A stretch of DNA of 64,000 nt, from the NCBI RefSeq assembly GCF_041224415.1, contig NZ_JBGFFE010000010.1, forward strand, positions 32,458 through 96,457, in the 5' to 3' direction. The stretch is from Clostridium_B lapidicellarium (lineage in GTDB: Bacteria > Bacillota > Clostridia > Clostridiales > Clostridiaceae). The translations under genes were made by a program, and so were the position numbers. The notes beneath the pieces were generated by a model, which was not told the origin of the DNA, searched no databases, and saw only the letters and a program-made list of their open reading frames with translations. This document shows, one piece after another, positions 43,684-52,326 of this stretch (position 1 is its first letter; each line of letters starts with the position of its first letter).

Positions 43684-45189
43684 TTAGCAATGGCAGCGCT
43701 CAGATAAAAATTTCCTGACCTCAGTCTCCATCTGTCCTGTTTCACATACAGTATCATGCATGACCTTACATCCGTCTAACTTCTTCATGGGCTTTGGAAT
43801 TTCAATTCCCGCCGCTCTGCTCATCAATTTCACAAGTTTAAAATCATCTTCTGAATTATATCTATTATCCAAGGCACCCATTACGGCTCTTGTAAATTTA
43901 AAAGGACTTGCAGTAGAAACTATCACTGTTTTAGTGCCGTCACCTGTATCCTGCAAATATTTTTTATATACGGAATAGGCAACAGAAGTATGGGGGTCCA
44001 TAAGATATCCATGCTTGTCAAAAACTTCTTTTATAGATTGTTTTGTCTCCTCATCTGTGGCAAGATTTCCATAAAATAGGTCCATTCCCTCTTTAATATT
44101 ATCGCCGATCTCATATTTTCTAAATTTGTCTAGGTTACCCATAAGTTCTCTTACAGCGGATGCATTTTTGCCGCTTATATCATATATGAACCTCTCCAAA
44201 TTACTTGACATCAATATGTCCATAGAGGGAGATATGGTAACAAAAAACTTTCTATTGGCATCATAGATACCGCTGTTGAAAAAATCACAAAGTACTTTAT
44301 TTTCATTTGAGGCACACAGGAGCTTATTTACAGGCAAACCCATTTTTTTAGAATAGTAGGCCGCAAGTATGTTTCCAAAATTTCCTGTCGGCACTGCGAA
44401 ATTTATTTTTTCTCCAAGTTTTATTTCCTTGACTCGCAGGAGCTGCATATAGCTGTAAAAATAATATACTATCTGTGGTATCAACCTTCCAATATTTATG
44501 GAATTGGCCGAGGAAAACATATACGATCCTCTATTCAGTTCTCTCTTCAATTCAACATCGTTAAAAATTCTCTTGACCTCTTTCTGGGCATCGTCAAAAT
44601 TCCCATTTATACCTACGACTTTCACGTTTTCACCTATTTGAGTAGTCATCTGCCTTTTTTGTATACTGCTTACACCTTTTTCAGGAAAAAATACCACAAT
44701 CTTTGTTCCTTCTACATCTGCAAAACTTTCTAATGCAGCCTTGCCTGTATCTCCGGAAGTAGCAGTAAGTATAACTATGGTTTTATTCAGATTCCGTTTT
44801 CTAGCTGCGGTTTTCATCAAATAAGGAAGAAGACATAATGCTATATCCTTAAAGGCCATCGTCGGTCCGTGAAACAATTCCAGATAAAACACATCACCTT
44901 TTTTATTCAATGGAGCTGCAGCATTTCCCTCAAATTTATTGTCATAAGCTCTATCTATACAATTTTTCAATTCCCTCTCACTGAAATCCGTAAAAAATTT
45001 TTTATTTATATAAAGCGACAATTGTTTAAAGGACATCTTCTCACAATTTTTCAATTCCCTTTTACTGATGAATGGAAAACAATTAGGTATAAACAATCCA
45101 CCGTCTCCAGCTATACCTTTTAATATGGCACTGGCTGAAGTTAAATTTTCATTTGAGCCCCTTGTACTGTTATAGTAAATTTCTTCCAA
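43684..45189 (-). CDS. thrC: Threonine synthase
   Basis: A 501-residue PLP enzyme converting O-phosphohomoserine to threonine. It has the N-terminal STRGSNENLTSASAILKGIAGDGGL region, LFHGPTMAFKDIAL with the PLP lysine, ATSGDTGKAALE for phosphate binding and AVPTGNFGNILAAYYSKKMG. Length matches the long bacterial type. No hom or thrB lies nearby; it is 58 bp upstream of addA. Confidence 0.95.
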   Translation of the reverse strand: MEEIYYNSTRGSNENLTSASAILKGIAGDGGLFIPNCFPFISKRELKNCEKMSFKQLSLYINKKFFTDFSERELKNCIDRAYDNKFEGNAAAPLNKKGDVFYLELFHGPTMAFKDIALCLLPYLMKTAARKRNLNKTIVILTATSGDTGKAALESFADVEGTKIVVFFPEKGVSSIQKRQMTTQIGENVKVVGINGNFDDAQKEVKRIFNDVELKRELNRGSYMFSSANSINIGRLIPQIVYYFYSYMQLLRVKEIKLGEKINFAVPTGNFGNILAAYYSKKMGLPVNKLLCASNENKVLCDFFNSGIYDANRKFFVTISPSMDILMSSNLERFIYDISGKNASAVRELMGNLDKFRKYEIGDNIKEGMDLFYGNLATDEETKQSIKEVFDKHGYLMDPHTSVAYSVYKKYLQDTGDGTKTVIVSTASPFKFTRAVMGALDNRYNSEDDFKLVKLMSRAAGIEIPKPMKKLDGCKVMHDTVCETGQMETEVRKFLSERCHC

Positions 45190-45375
45190 ATTTTATCACT
45201 CCCCTGATTTAAAATAACAACCGTAACTATATAATAGCATAGAGTGCAGAACTTGAAAATTATAATTAAGGATGTAATCATTTTAAATTAAAATACATTA
45301 TAATAACCTTTTTACTTTGAGATATTAAAGATATAATAGAAATATAGTTAAAATTAAAATAAGGGGGTAAAACTT

Positions 45376-46527
45376 TTGGGAACTTATTTAGATAATGCAG
45401 CTACATCCTATCCAAAGCCCGATGTGGTAATAGATACAATTTCAAAATTTATGAAAAATATAGGTGCTACTGCAGGAAGGGGCGCTTACAAGTCAGCTAT
45501 CACCGCTGACAGACTTATATTTGACTGCAGAAGCAACATATGTAAATTATTCAACGGCAAAGACCCCTCCAAAGTAATTTTTACTTATAATATAACCGAT
45601 TCATTAAATACATTGATAAACGGCATATTAAACTCCGGCGACCATGTTATAACCAGCAGTTTGGAACACAATTCAGTCTGGAGGCCGCTGAAAATTCTTG
45701 AAAGGGACAAGAATGTGCAGATATCTAAAACACCCTGCAGTCCGGAGGGAATAACTGATCCGAAGGAAATTGAGAAACTCATAAGGGAAAATACAAAGCT
45801 CATAGTATTTACCCATGCCTCCAATGTTCTTGGAACTATCCAGCCTATAAGAGAAATAGGAGCTATAGCCAAAAAACATAATATAATTTTTCTGGTGGAC
45901 AGCGCCCAGACGGCAGGTGCCTACCCTATAGATGTACAAAGAGACAATATAGATATACTTGCCTTTACAGGCCATAAAAGCCTTTTTGGTCCTACAGGTA
46001 CAGGTGGATTTTTGTTAAATTGCGATATAAACCTGCGTCCCCTAAAATCAGGCGGCACTGGAGAAGATTCCAAGAATCCCTATCAGCCTGACTTTTTACC
46101 AAATAAATTTGAAGCTGGGACTTTAAATGTGGCAGGAATAGTTGGACTAGGCGAAGGTATCAAGTACATATCCAATATAGGCGTGGAAAATATAAGGGCC
46201 AAAGAGGATAAGATAATTGAATATGCACTTGAAAGATTAAAGGAAGTCCCTTCAATACATATATACGGGCCTGAGGATCCCCCAAAAATAGTTGGTGTTA
46301 TTTCCTTCAATATAAAAGATATACCGGGTGAGGAAATAGCTTTCAAACTGGACCAGGAATATGACATAATGATAAGGGTTGGCTTTCACTGTGCTCCAAC
46401 AGCCCACAAGGTTATGGGCACATATGAAATTGGTGCAATGAGGATAGGAATTGGTTATTTTAATACAAAAAAAGATATAGATATCCTGGTAAGTGCCTTA
46501 AAAAACATAGTTGACAGTTATCTGTGA
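45376..46527 (+). CDS. Class V aminotransferase, cysteine desulfurase-like
   Basis: A 383-residue PLP protein of the cysteine desulfurase family. Features are YLDNAATSYPKP, TYNITDSLN, THASNVLGTIQPI, LVDSAQTAG and the PLP lysine in FTGHKSLFGPTGTGG; a cysteine in VGFHCAPTAHK lies where the sulfur-accepting loop would be. It begins at TTG after AGGGGG. It may supply sulfur or act on selenocysteine or a related amino acid; no NifU or SufU gene is adjacent. A perfect palindromic terminator follows. Confidence 0.85.
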   Translation: MGTYLDNAATSYPKPDVVIDTISKFMKNIGATAGRGAYKSAITADRLIFDCRSNICKLFNGKDPSKVIFTYNITDSLNTLINGILNSGDHVITSSLEHNSVWRPLKILERDKNVQISKTPCSPEGITDPKEIEKLIRENTKLIVFTHASNVLGTIQPIREIGAIAKKHNIIFLVDSAQTAGAYPIDVQRDNIDILAFTGHKSLFGPTGTGGFLLNCDINLRPLKSGGTGEDSKNPYQPDFLPNKFEAGTLNVAGIVGLGEGIKYISNIGVENIRAKEDKIIEYALERLKEVPSIHIYGPEDPPKIVGVISFNIKDIPGEEIAFKLDQEYDIMIRVGFHCAPTAHKVMGTYEIGAMRIGIGYFNTKKDIDILVSALKNIVDSYL

Positions 46528-46538
46528 ATTTTTAGCCA

Positions 46539-46576
46539 AAATAATCAGGAGCGTCTGCAGACGCTCCTGATTATTT
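46539..46576. terminator. Bidirectional terminator between desulfurase-like gene and cbiM
   Basis: A 38-bp perfect palindrome: 17-bp arms AAATAATCAGGAGCGTC and its complement, with a TGCA centre. It lies between converging genes and touches the last base of cbiM. Confidence 0.88.
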
Positions 46577-47571
46577 CATGTATTATTCCTATTACTTTTT
46601 TTCAAAGAACCAATTACTTTAAATATGATTATAATAATTGCCGTCCCAGCTATTGCTGAAATAATATATCCCACCACATCGCTTGTCCCTGTTAGAGAGT
46701 AGTCTGCCGCGACAGCATGATAATTTATCCCGTGCTTGAAGGCATTTGGTATGTATCCTACAAGAGATTTTATTCCCTCTGTATCCCATTCACCCCATGC
46801 ATCGCCGCTGGCTAAAAGTCCCAGAGGACATAATATTATAAGAGCCAATAACAATCCATATAGAGACTTTCTAGCTGTTTTTTTCACTTTTTTCACATTT
46901 TCCCCATTGTCATATATCACATCCGGCGACACTTTCTTGACATAGGCATATACAGCCGCAGTTACAGCTCCTTCCAATACGCCCACAAAAAGATGTACCA
47001 GAACCATAGCCGGAATGGATATTTTTAATCCATAAGGACAATAAAGTGCATGTCCATAAGCGTCTTTGAAAAGAAGAGGCTGTATACCAAATTCAATAGA
47101 AGCCATGAAAGCTGCAGTTACAATTCCCACATATCCTCCAACAAAAGCCGCTATGTATTCTCCTCTATTTCCCTTCAGCTTATCTTTCATGAACTTGAAC
47201 AGTGCATAGCCTACAAAGGGCATTACAAATGCCATATTAAAGGTATTTGCCCCAAAGGCAAGTATTCCACCATCCCCAAAAAAAAGTGCCTGTATAAGTA
47301 GGGCTATGCTTATTGAAATAGTTGCCGCGTAAGGCCCCAGTAAAATTGCAATCAAAGTTCCACCTACGGCATGAGCTGTCGTTCCACCCGGAACAGGTAC
47401 ATTAAACATCATAATTAAAAATGAAAATGCCCCGCATACACCCAGCAGCGGTATTTTTTTCTTATTTACATCTTTTTTCACTCTCTTAATAGCTTTTGCC
47501 CATATTGGCAGCATTATTATACCCATGACTGCACAAGTAGAAGGGCTTAAATAATTATCTGGAATATGCAT
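46576..47571 (-). CDS. cbiM: Cobalt/nickel ECF transporter CbiM with C-terminal PDGLE/CbiN-like domain
   Basis: A 331-residue membrane protein. The N-terminal MHIPDNYLSPSTC carries the metal-binding histidine at position 2 that marks CbiM/NikM, and HAVGGTLIAILLGPYAA and FGDGGILAFGANTFNMAF are family blocks. The C-terminal ~100 residues form a CbiN/NikN-like tail (CPLGLLASGDAWGEWD). I start it at ATG 47571, after GGGGGTC, because mature CbiM must begin MHI. It has no cbiQ/cbiO beside it; those at 14.6-16.2 kb are its best partners. Cobalt and nickel cannot be told apart here. Confidence 0.88.
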   Translation of the reverse strand: MHIPDNYLSPSTCAVMGIIMLPIWAKAIKRVKKDVNKKKIPLLGVCGAFSFLIMMFNVPVPGGTTAHAVGGTLIAILLGPYAATISISIALLIQALFFGDGGILAFGANTFNMAFVMPFVGYALFKFMKDKLKGNRGEYIAAFVGGYVGIVTAAFMASIEFGIQPLLFKDAYGHALYCPYGLKISIPAMVLVHLFVGVLEGAVTAAVYAYVKKVSPDVIYDNGENVKKVKKTARKSLYGLLLALIILCPLGLLASGDAWGEWDTEGIKSLVGYIPNAFKHGINYHAVAADYSLTGTSDVVGYIISAIAGTAIIIIIFKVIGSLKKSNRNNT

Positions 47572-47715
47572 AACAAGACCCCCTATTGATGTTTGTTTAT
47601 AAATCAAGCATTTTCCATGCCATTGTTTTAAATATACTTTTAATATCCCGGTAAATCGACTTTTTTCCTTAAAACAGAATGATATTGAAATACATTCTCC
47701 ACTCGATCAAAAAAA

Positions 47716-47762
47716 GTTTTTTCTCATAATAATACACAATTAGTATCATTATGAGAAAAAAC
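47716..47762 (-). terminator. Long inverted repeat between lipA and cbiM (terminator or operator)
   Basis: Arms 47716-47735 and 47743-47762 are 20 bp each with one mismatch and a 7-nt loop. On the minus strand a run of seven T follows, so it can end the lplA-lipA transcript. The inner CTCATAATGATAC is also like a metalloregulator half-site, and the repeat precedes a metal transporter gene. Confidence 0.6.
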
Positions 47763-47789
47763 TATATATCATCTCATTTTGATATTCAA

Positions 47790-48641
47790 TTAACCTTTCA
47801 AAGCCTCTTCAGCACGATAGGAACTCCTCACCAAAGGGGAAGAAGCTACATATTTAAATCCCAATTCCAATCCGATCTTCCTATACTCTTCAAATACACT
47901 GGGGTGGACATATTCCTCAACAGGATGATGTTTGGAAGATGGGGCAAGATACTGGCCTATGGTGACAATGTCGCAATCGACCTTTCTCAAATCCTTCAGC
48001 AGTCCTATAACATCTTCTCTTTCTTCTCCAAGTCCAAGCATAAAACCTGATTTTGTAAAAATAGAACCATCCAGTTCTTTGACATCATTTAATAAATTCA
48101 AGGAACGTTCATATATTGCCATGGGCCTCACATCCTTGTAAAGCCTGGGTGCAGTCTCCACATTATGATTTATAACATCCGGCTTTGCATCCACAACCTT
48201 TTTTAAGGCACATCTGTCTCCTTTGAAATCTGGTATTAGAACTTCTATCGTTATATTCTTTTTCAACTTTTTTATTTCCTCTATGACTCTGGCAAAATGG
48301 TAAGCTCCTCCATCTTCCAGATCATCGCGGGTAACAGAGGTTATAACAGCATGCCTCAGCCCCAGTCTGTCAATCGCCCGGGCTATGTTAAGGGGCTCTC
48401 TTTCATCAACCCTCTCGGGCTTAGCCTTATTGACGTTGCAAAAAGTACAGTTTCTGGTACAATTCTTCCCCAGTATCATGAATGTTGCCCTTTTTCTGCT
48501 GAAACATTCCATCCTGTTAGGACAATTTGCCTCCCTACACACAGTATTTAAAGAATATTTTTTCAATATATTTTTAACTTCTCCCGAAAATTCACCGCCT
48601 CTTATCTTAATTTTCAACCAATCCGGTTTTCTACCCTGCAT
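47790..48641 (-). CDS. lipA: Lipoyl synthase
   Basis: A 283-residue radical SAM enzyme inserting two sulfurs into octanoyl groups. The auxiliary cluster cysteines are in CREANCPNRMEC, the radical SAM CxxxCxxC is CTRNCTFC, and the C-terminal serine ligand lies in RSSYRAEEA. Start ATG follows GGGGGA. It lies downstream of a lipoate ligase, separated by a tandem heptamer repeat. No lipB or glycine cleavage gene is visible, so the octanoyl donor step may depend on the ligase. Confidence 0.96.
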   Translation of the reverse strand: MQGRKPDWLKIKIRGGEFSGEVKNILKKYSLNTVCREANCPNRMECFSRKRATFMILGKNCTRNCTFCNVNKAKPERVDEREPLNIARAIDRLGLRHAVITSVTRDDLEDGGAYHFARVIEEIKKLKKNITIEVLIPDFKGDRCALKKVVDAKPDVINHNVETAPRLYKDVRPMAIYERSLNLLNDVKELDGSIFTKSGFMLGLGEEREDVIGLLKDLRKVDCDIVTIGQYLAPSSKHHPVEEYVHPSVFEEYRKIGLELGFKYVASSPLVRSSYRAEEALKG

Positions 48642-48658
48642 GATAATCCCCCTTTATT

Positions 48659-48728
48659 CAATTTACAATTTACAATTTACAATTTACAATTTACAATTTA
48701 CAATTCTCAATTCTCAATTAGCAATTGC
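48659..48728. repeat. Tandem 7-bp repeat between lplA and lipA
   Basis: Ten heptamers in a row: six CAATTTA, two CAATTCT, then CAATTAG and CAATTGC. It fills nearly the whole 95-bp gap between lplA and lipA and ends just before the lplA stop codon. It is a microsatellite-like array that could vary in length. Confidence 0.93.
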
Positions 48729-48736
48729 AAGCTGCT

Positions 48737-49729
48737 TTAAAACATAACTTCTATGATATTCCCGGCATCTATATTATGCATATACATTTCAACATCTGCG
48801 GACTCAAGTACTTTCAGAATTTCAGATTCATCATACCTCATACCCACAAATTTATTTTCAAAATCTTTTATTTCCCCTCTGCCAAAAAAATCTCCAAAGA
48901 AATTTATACGGTCTATTATTCCCCTGTGTACATTTACATAAACTTGTACAATTCCTCCTTTGAATTTCTTTTCATTAAAATAGGTGAATTTTTTTAAATT
49001 ACCATAATTCCACTGCCACAAAACATACTTATTATCTGAAATTTTTTTTATTTTTTTCCAATCTTCCCCCGATAATCTGTAAATTTTTACAGGTTTACAT
49101 TTTTCCCTGCACTCCTCCATTATGGATTTCATCAGAAAATTTTTAAATTCCACTACAGTCATGGGTCTGTCAATACACTCGCACAGATTTACAACCCTCT
49201 TTTTCACGGATTTAACAGATTTATCCGAAAATTTAATTGGACTTGCATTCAATGATTTACTTAAATTTTCCATATTAACTGAAAACAAAATACTTCCATG
49301 GTGTAAAATTTTATTTTTATGCCTGTATTGGGAATTTCCCGAAAACTTCTTATCGTTTACAGTCAAATCATTTCTACCAGAAAGCTTTACATTTACATCG
49401 AGCTTTTTCAAGGACCTTATTACAGGTTCCGTAAACCTGCTAAAATCCACAAAAGCATTGTCGTCAGCTTCATCTATAAATGTAAAATTCAATGTCCCCA
49501 GGTCATTAAATATGGCCCCTCCTCCCGACATTCTCCTTACAACCTCCAGATTATGCTCTTTTACATAATTCATATTTATTTCAGCTCTTGTATTCTGGTT
49601 TTTGCCAATTAAAATGCAGGGTCTATTTCTCCACATCATAAAACATTCTTCATCAAATTTACCCATTACATACTCTTCAATCGCATGATTTACATAAGGG
49701 TTGGTATTATTATGTTCGATAAAAATCAT
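48737..49729 (-). CDS. lplA: Lipoate-protein ligase A
   Basis: A 330-residue ligase attaching lipoate (or octanoate) to E2 and H proteins. It has PCILIGKNQNTRAEIN, VVRRMSGGGAIFNDLGTLNF, the lysine-containing ligase core KKFSGNSQYRHKNKILHHGS (shown at limit), and a C-terminal accessory domain. Start ATG follows GGGGGGA. It is upstream of lipA on the same strand, with a probable structured RNA in its leader region. Confidence 0.94.
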   Translation of the reverse strand: MIFIEHNNTNPYVNHAIEEYVMGKFDEECFMMWRNRPCILIGKNQNTRAEINMNYVKEHNLEVVRRMSGGGAIFNDLGTLNFTFIDEADDNAFVDFSRFTEPVIRSLKKLDVNVKLSGRNDLTVNDKKFSGNSQYRHKNKILHHGSILFSVNMENLSKSLNASPIKFSDKSVKSVKKRVVNLCECIDRPMTVVEFKNFLMKSIMEECREKCKPVKIYRLSGEDWKKIKKISDNKYVLWQWNYGNLKKFTYFNEKKFKGGIVQVYVNVHRGIIDRINFFGDFFGRGEIKDFENKFVGMRYDESEILKVLESADVEMYMHNIDAGNIIEVMF

Positions 49730-49813
49730 ATGAGATTACTCCCCCCGCACATCATAAAATCCACATGAAACCTATTTAATTATAATCCAAAATGAAACCA
49801 AATGCTACAAATA

Positions 49814-50042
49814 TAAAAAAAGAGTCCCAAAAGGACAGCTGGTTATTATCCTTTAAGGACTCTATTAGGGAGTTTGGGGATATATAATAATTAGGAACTC
49901 TGATAAATATAACAAAGGAAAACATTTAAGAGTTCATCAAATGATTCTTATATTCAATTGTTTCCTGAAACATCTATTTCCATGATTTCAGCCTCAATAT
50001 TTATGACATATCCTATTAATAAATAAATGATTTCCTTTGATA
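49814..50042 (-). ncRNA. Candidate structured RNA or long leader upstream of lplA
   Basis: A consensus minus-strand promoter (50049-50077) predicts a start near 50042 and a terminator near 49821-49863 with a 7-nt U tail ends the RNA after about 230 nt. Between them are complementary segments: CAAAGGAAA near the 5' end (50031-50039) with TTTCCTTTG (49913-49921), and CTGAAA/TTTCAG (49986-49991 with 49965-49970). No open reading frame of note lies inside. It is either an independent small RNA or an attenuator for lplA, whose start is 85 bp further on. I could not assign it to a known family. Confidence 0.6.
49821..49863 (-). terminator. Terminator of the candidate RNA upstream of lplA
   Basis: AGAGTCC (49821-49827) pairs with GGACTCT (49857-49863), with an inner AAAGGA/TCCTTT stem; on the minus strand a run of seven T follows directly. 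There is no such T run on the plus strand, which sets the direction. Confidence 0.8.
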
Positions 50043-50048
50043 TTAGTT

Positions 50049-50077
50049 ATTATATAATATTTTATTCCATTTTTCAA
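50049..50077 (-). promoter_or_regulatory. Consensus promoter of the candidate RNA
   Basis: On the minus strand TTGAAA (50072-50077), a 17-bp spacer and a perfect TATAAT (50049-50054). Confidence 0.7.
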
Positions 50078-50207
50078 GCCTTTTTAGTAATTATTTTAAA
50101 ATATATTCTTAATTTCTTTGATCATATGACAAATTTAATGTATAATAAAGATGTTAGTTAATGCTTTAGTGTTATCAAGAATTTAAAATTAACTATTATT
50201 AAATTTC

Positions 50208-50236
50208 TTGTTAATATATTATTTTTGTGTTATACT
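50208..50236 (+). promoter_or_regulatory. Promoter of the cold-shock gene
   Basis: TTGTTA (50208-50213), 17-bp spacer, TATACT (50231-50236). It gives a leader of about 67 nt, which in cold-shock genes often folds to sense temperature. Confidence 0.65.
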
Positions 50237-50309
50237 AATAGAATTAATAAACACCGATATACAAGTTATATATCAATTATAAAGTGTTTTATCTTTAGGA
50301 GGATAATAA

Positions 50310-50516
50310 ATGAAAACAGGAACAGTAAAATGGTTTAATTCAGAAAAAGGATTCGGATTTATCGAAGTACCAGGCGAAAATGATGTCTTTGTACATTTTA
50401 CCGCAATCCAAAGTGATGAACCTAGAAAAAATCTTGAAGAAGGTCAAAAAGTTCAATTTGATGTTGAAGAGGGACCAAAGGGTCTTCAAGCTGCCAATGT
50501 TGTAAAATTATCATAG
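50310..50516 (+). CDS. cspA: Cold-shock protein
   Basis: A 68-residue single-domain nucleic acid chaperone. RNP1-like GTVKWFNSEKGFGFIEV and RNP2-like DVFVHFTAIQ motifs are intact, followed by GQKVQFDVEEGPKGLQA. Start ATG follows AGGAGGA. It is monocistronic, with its own promoter and terminator. Confidence 0.96.
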   Translation: MKTGTVKWFNSEKGFGFIEVPGENDVFVHFTAIQSDEPRKNLEEGQKVQFDVEEGPKGLQAANVVKLS

Positions 50517-50568
50517 TAATTTTACAATATAATAAAAAACATCTTAACATAGATGAATGTAATGTTTT

Positions 50569-50598
50569 GCCACCTTTCTAGAAAGGGTGGTTTTTACA
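50569..50598 (+). terminator. Terminator of the cold-shock gene
   Basis: CCACCTTTCT pairs with AGAAAGGGTGG (one bulged base), followed by TTTTT on the plus strand. Confidence 0.82.
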
Positions 50599-50620
50599 TT
50601 TGCTTACATTTGCTTATAAA

Positions 50621-50653
50621 AAATAGCCTGGGTTTTTGAACCCCAGGTTACTT
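50621..50653. terminator. Terminator of the serine dehydratase operon
   Basis: AGCCTGGG and CCCAGGTT flank a short loop, with A/T runs on both sides. On the minus strand it follows the sdaAA stop and ends in TATTTTTT; it can work in both directions. Confidence 0.78.
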
Positions 50654-50655
50654 TT

Positions 50656-51528
50656 TTATTTTCCAAGCACTTCTTTCTTTAGCTTAAGTCCAGTTTTAGT
50701 GATTGCAAGTCCGCCAAGGGCTGTTTCCCTGAGTTCACATGGAAGTTGTTTGCCCACTTTGTACATTGCTGCAACAGTATCGTCAAACGGAATTCTACCC
50801 GATACACCTGCCATGACCATATCGGCAGTAGTCAACGCATTGACAGCTCCCGATGCATTTCTCATCGCACATGGTATTTCCACAAGTCCCGCTACCGGAT
50901 CACAGACTAATCCAAGTATATTTTTTATAACTATTGCACCTGCATTCAACGCCTGCTCCGGAGTACCTCCCATCATTTCAACTACAGCTGCCGACGCCAT
51001 AGCCGAGGCTGAACCGCATTCTGCCTGGCATCCTCCTTCTGCTCCAGCCATAGTAGCATTTTTAGCTATCAGTATTCCAACTCCGCTGGCTGTAAAAAGA
51101 CTTTGAATCAATTCATCCTCATTTTTATTCAGTTTCTCTCCCGCCGTTATTATTACAGCCGGTATTATTCCACAGGATCCAGCTGTAGGCGAAGCCACTA
51201 TTTTTCCCATGGCAGCATTTATTTCAGAACAGGAAAGAGCTCTTGCCATGGCTTTTACCATGAAAGTACCAGTCAAAGTCTTTTCCCTGCCGCAATATTC
51301 ACCTAATTTATATGCATCTCCACCTATAAGACCGCTTACCGATTTTACTCTGTGCTGTATTCCATATTCCGCCGAATTCTTCATTACTGCAAAATTCTTT
51401 TTCATGTTGTTAAAAATTTCTTTTCTGCTTTTTCCTGTGAGTTTCACTTCCTGTTCAACTGTGTATTCCCAAATCTTTATATTCCTCTTCTGACATATGT
51501 CTATCAGTTCTTTTCCCGTATTAACCAT
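50656..51528 (-). CDS. sdaAA: L-serine dehydratase, iron-sulfur-dependent, alpha subunit
   Basis: A 290-residue subunit that, with the beta subunit, deaminates L-serine to pyruvate and ammonia with an oxygen-sensitive [4Fe-4S] cluster. Cysteines of the cluster region are in AGSCGIIPA, AECGSASAMA and LVCDPVAGLVEIPC. Length is normal for the two-subunit type. It is 3 bp downstream of sdaAB and ends the operon. Confidence 0.95.
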   Translation of the reverse strand: MVNTGKELIDICQKRNIKIWEYTVEQEVKLTGKSRKEIFNNMKKNFAVMKNSAEYGIQHRVKSVSGLIGGDAYKLGEYCGREKTLTGTFMVKAMARALSCSEINAAMGKIVASPTAGSCGIIPAVIITAGEKLNKNEDELIQSLFTASGVGILIAKNATMAGAEGGCQAECGSASAMASAAVVEMMGGTPEQALNAGAIVIKNILGLVCDPVAGLVEIPCAMRNASGAVNALTTADMVMAGVSGRIPFDDTVAAMYKVGKQLPCELRETALGGLAITKTGLKLKKEVLGK

Positions 51529-51531
51529 AGA

Positions 51532-52227
51532 TTATTCCTCCTCGCTTATAGGATTTATAGCTCTGACCTTGTGTATATTGGGTATTTTGCTTATTTCATT
51601 AACTACGTCATCCGAAACAAAATCATCCACTTCAAATACCATAGCTGCCTTGGCTCCCTTTACATTTTCCCTATACACCCTCATAAAAGCTATATTTATC
51701 TTATATTTGTAAAGTACCTGTGAAACTTTAGCCACCATACCTGGTACATCTATATGGTTTATCAATATTGTAGGGTAAACTCCGGTAAATTCTATTTTAT
51801 CTCCATCTACCTCAGTTATAATTACATTGCCTCCGCCTATAGATGATCCCATTATCTCTGAAACCCTGCCGTCTTCACACATTATTACAAATTTAACCGT
51901 ATTTGGATGTACATCTCCCAGATCTGTTTCTATAAATTCAAATTCTATACCTTTTTCTTTTGCCAACTCCATGGAATTTCTTAAATTCTTATCCCATGGA
52001 TTCATCCCTAATATCCCGGCAATCAACGCCTTGTCAGTACCATGACCCTTATAGGTTTTTGCAAAAGATCCATGGAGAAAGAATTGTACTTTTTTAATTT
52101 TTCCACCAGCTATAGTACCTGCAATTTTCCCCAATCGTGCTGCTCCTGCAGTATGTGAACTAGATGGCCCTATCATTACAGGACCCAGTATATCAAAAAC
52201 ACTGTATTCTCTCATTCTAGACACCAA
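51532..52227 (-). CDS. sdaAB: L-serine dehydratase, iron-sulfur-dependent, beta subunit
   Basis: A 231-residue subunit. The N-terminal part has VFDILGPVMIGPSSSHTAGAAR and HGSFAKTYKGHGTDKAL; residues about 150-225 form an ACT domain (YPTILINHIDVPGMVAKVSQ), probably a serine-binding regulatory module. It is followed at once by sdaAA. Start is an ATG preceded by AAGG-like sequence. Confidence 0.95.
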   Translation of the reverse strand: MVSRMREYSVFDILGPVMIGPSSSHTAGAARLGKIAGTIAGGKIKKVQFFLHGSFAKTYKGHGTDKALIAGILGMNPWDKNLRNSMELAKEKGIEFEFIETDLGDVHPNTVKFVIMCEDGRVSEIMGSSIGGGNVIITEVDGDKIEFTGVYPTILINHIDVPGMVAKVSQVLYKYKINIAFMRVYRENVKGAKAAMVFEVDDFVSDDVVNEISKIPNIHKVRAINPISEEE

Positions 52228-52261
52228 ACCTTTCTTTATATTATATAATAGAGCAAAATAT

Positions 52262-52310
52262 AAAACACTATTAAAATTTATTTTGAGTTTTTAAATAATA
52301 ATAGTGCTTT
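52262..52310 (-). terminator. Partial terminator between the permease and sdaAB
   Basis: A 12-bp stem with one mismatch (AAAACACTATTA at 52262-52273 with TAATAGTGCTTT at 52299-52310), U-rich on the minus-strand 3' side. It lies between the permease and sdaAB and may reduce read-through or mark separate transcripts. Confidence 0.5.
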
Positions 52311-52326
52311 ATAGCCAAATCATTTT

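Noticed and set aside
43626..43757. N-terminal extension of AddA
   Set aside because: The extra 44 codons have no ribosome site and overlap the thrC region; family proteins begin right at MGRKWT.
47572..47789. A cobalamin riboswitch upstream of cbiM
   Set aside because: Cobalt transporters often have one, but no B12 box or CCCGCTACTGT-like core is present there; only the long inverted repeat is seen.
48659..48728. CRISPR-like or attachment-site repeat
   Set aside because: The units are 7 bp in direct tandem with no spacers, so this is a simple sequence repeat.
49814..50042. Calling the RNA upstream of lplA 6S RNA or a known riboswitch
   Set aside because: It has a separate terminator hairpin and no recognised family signature; a family name would be a guess.
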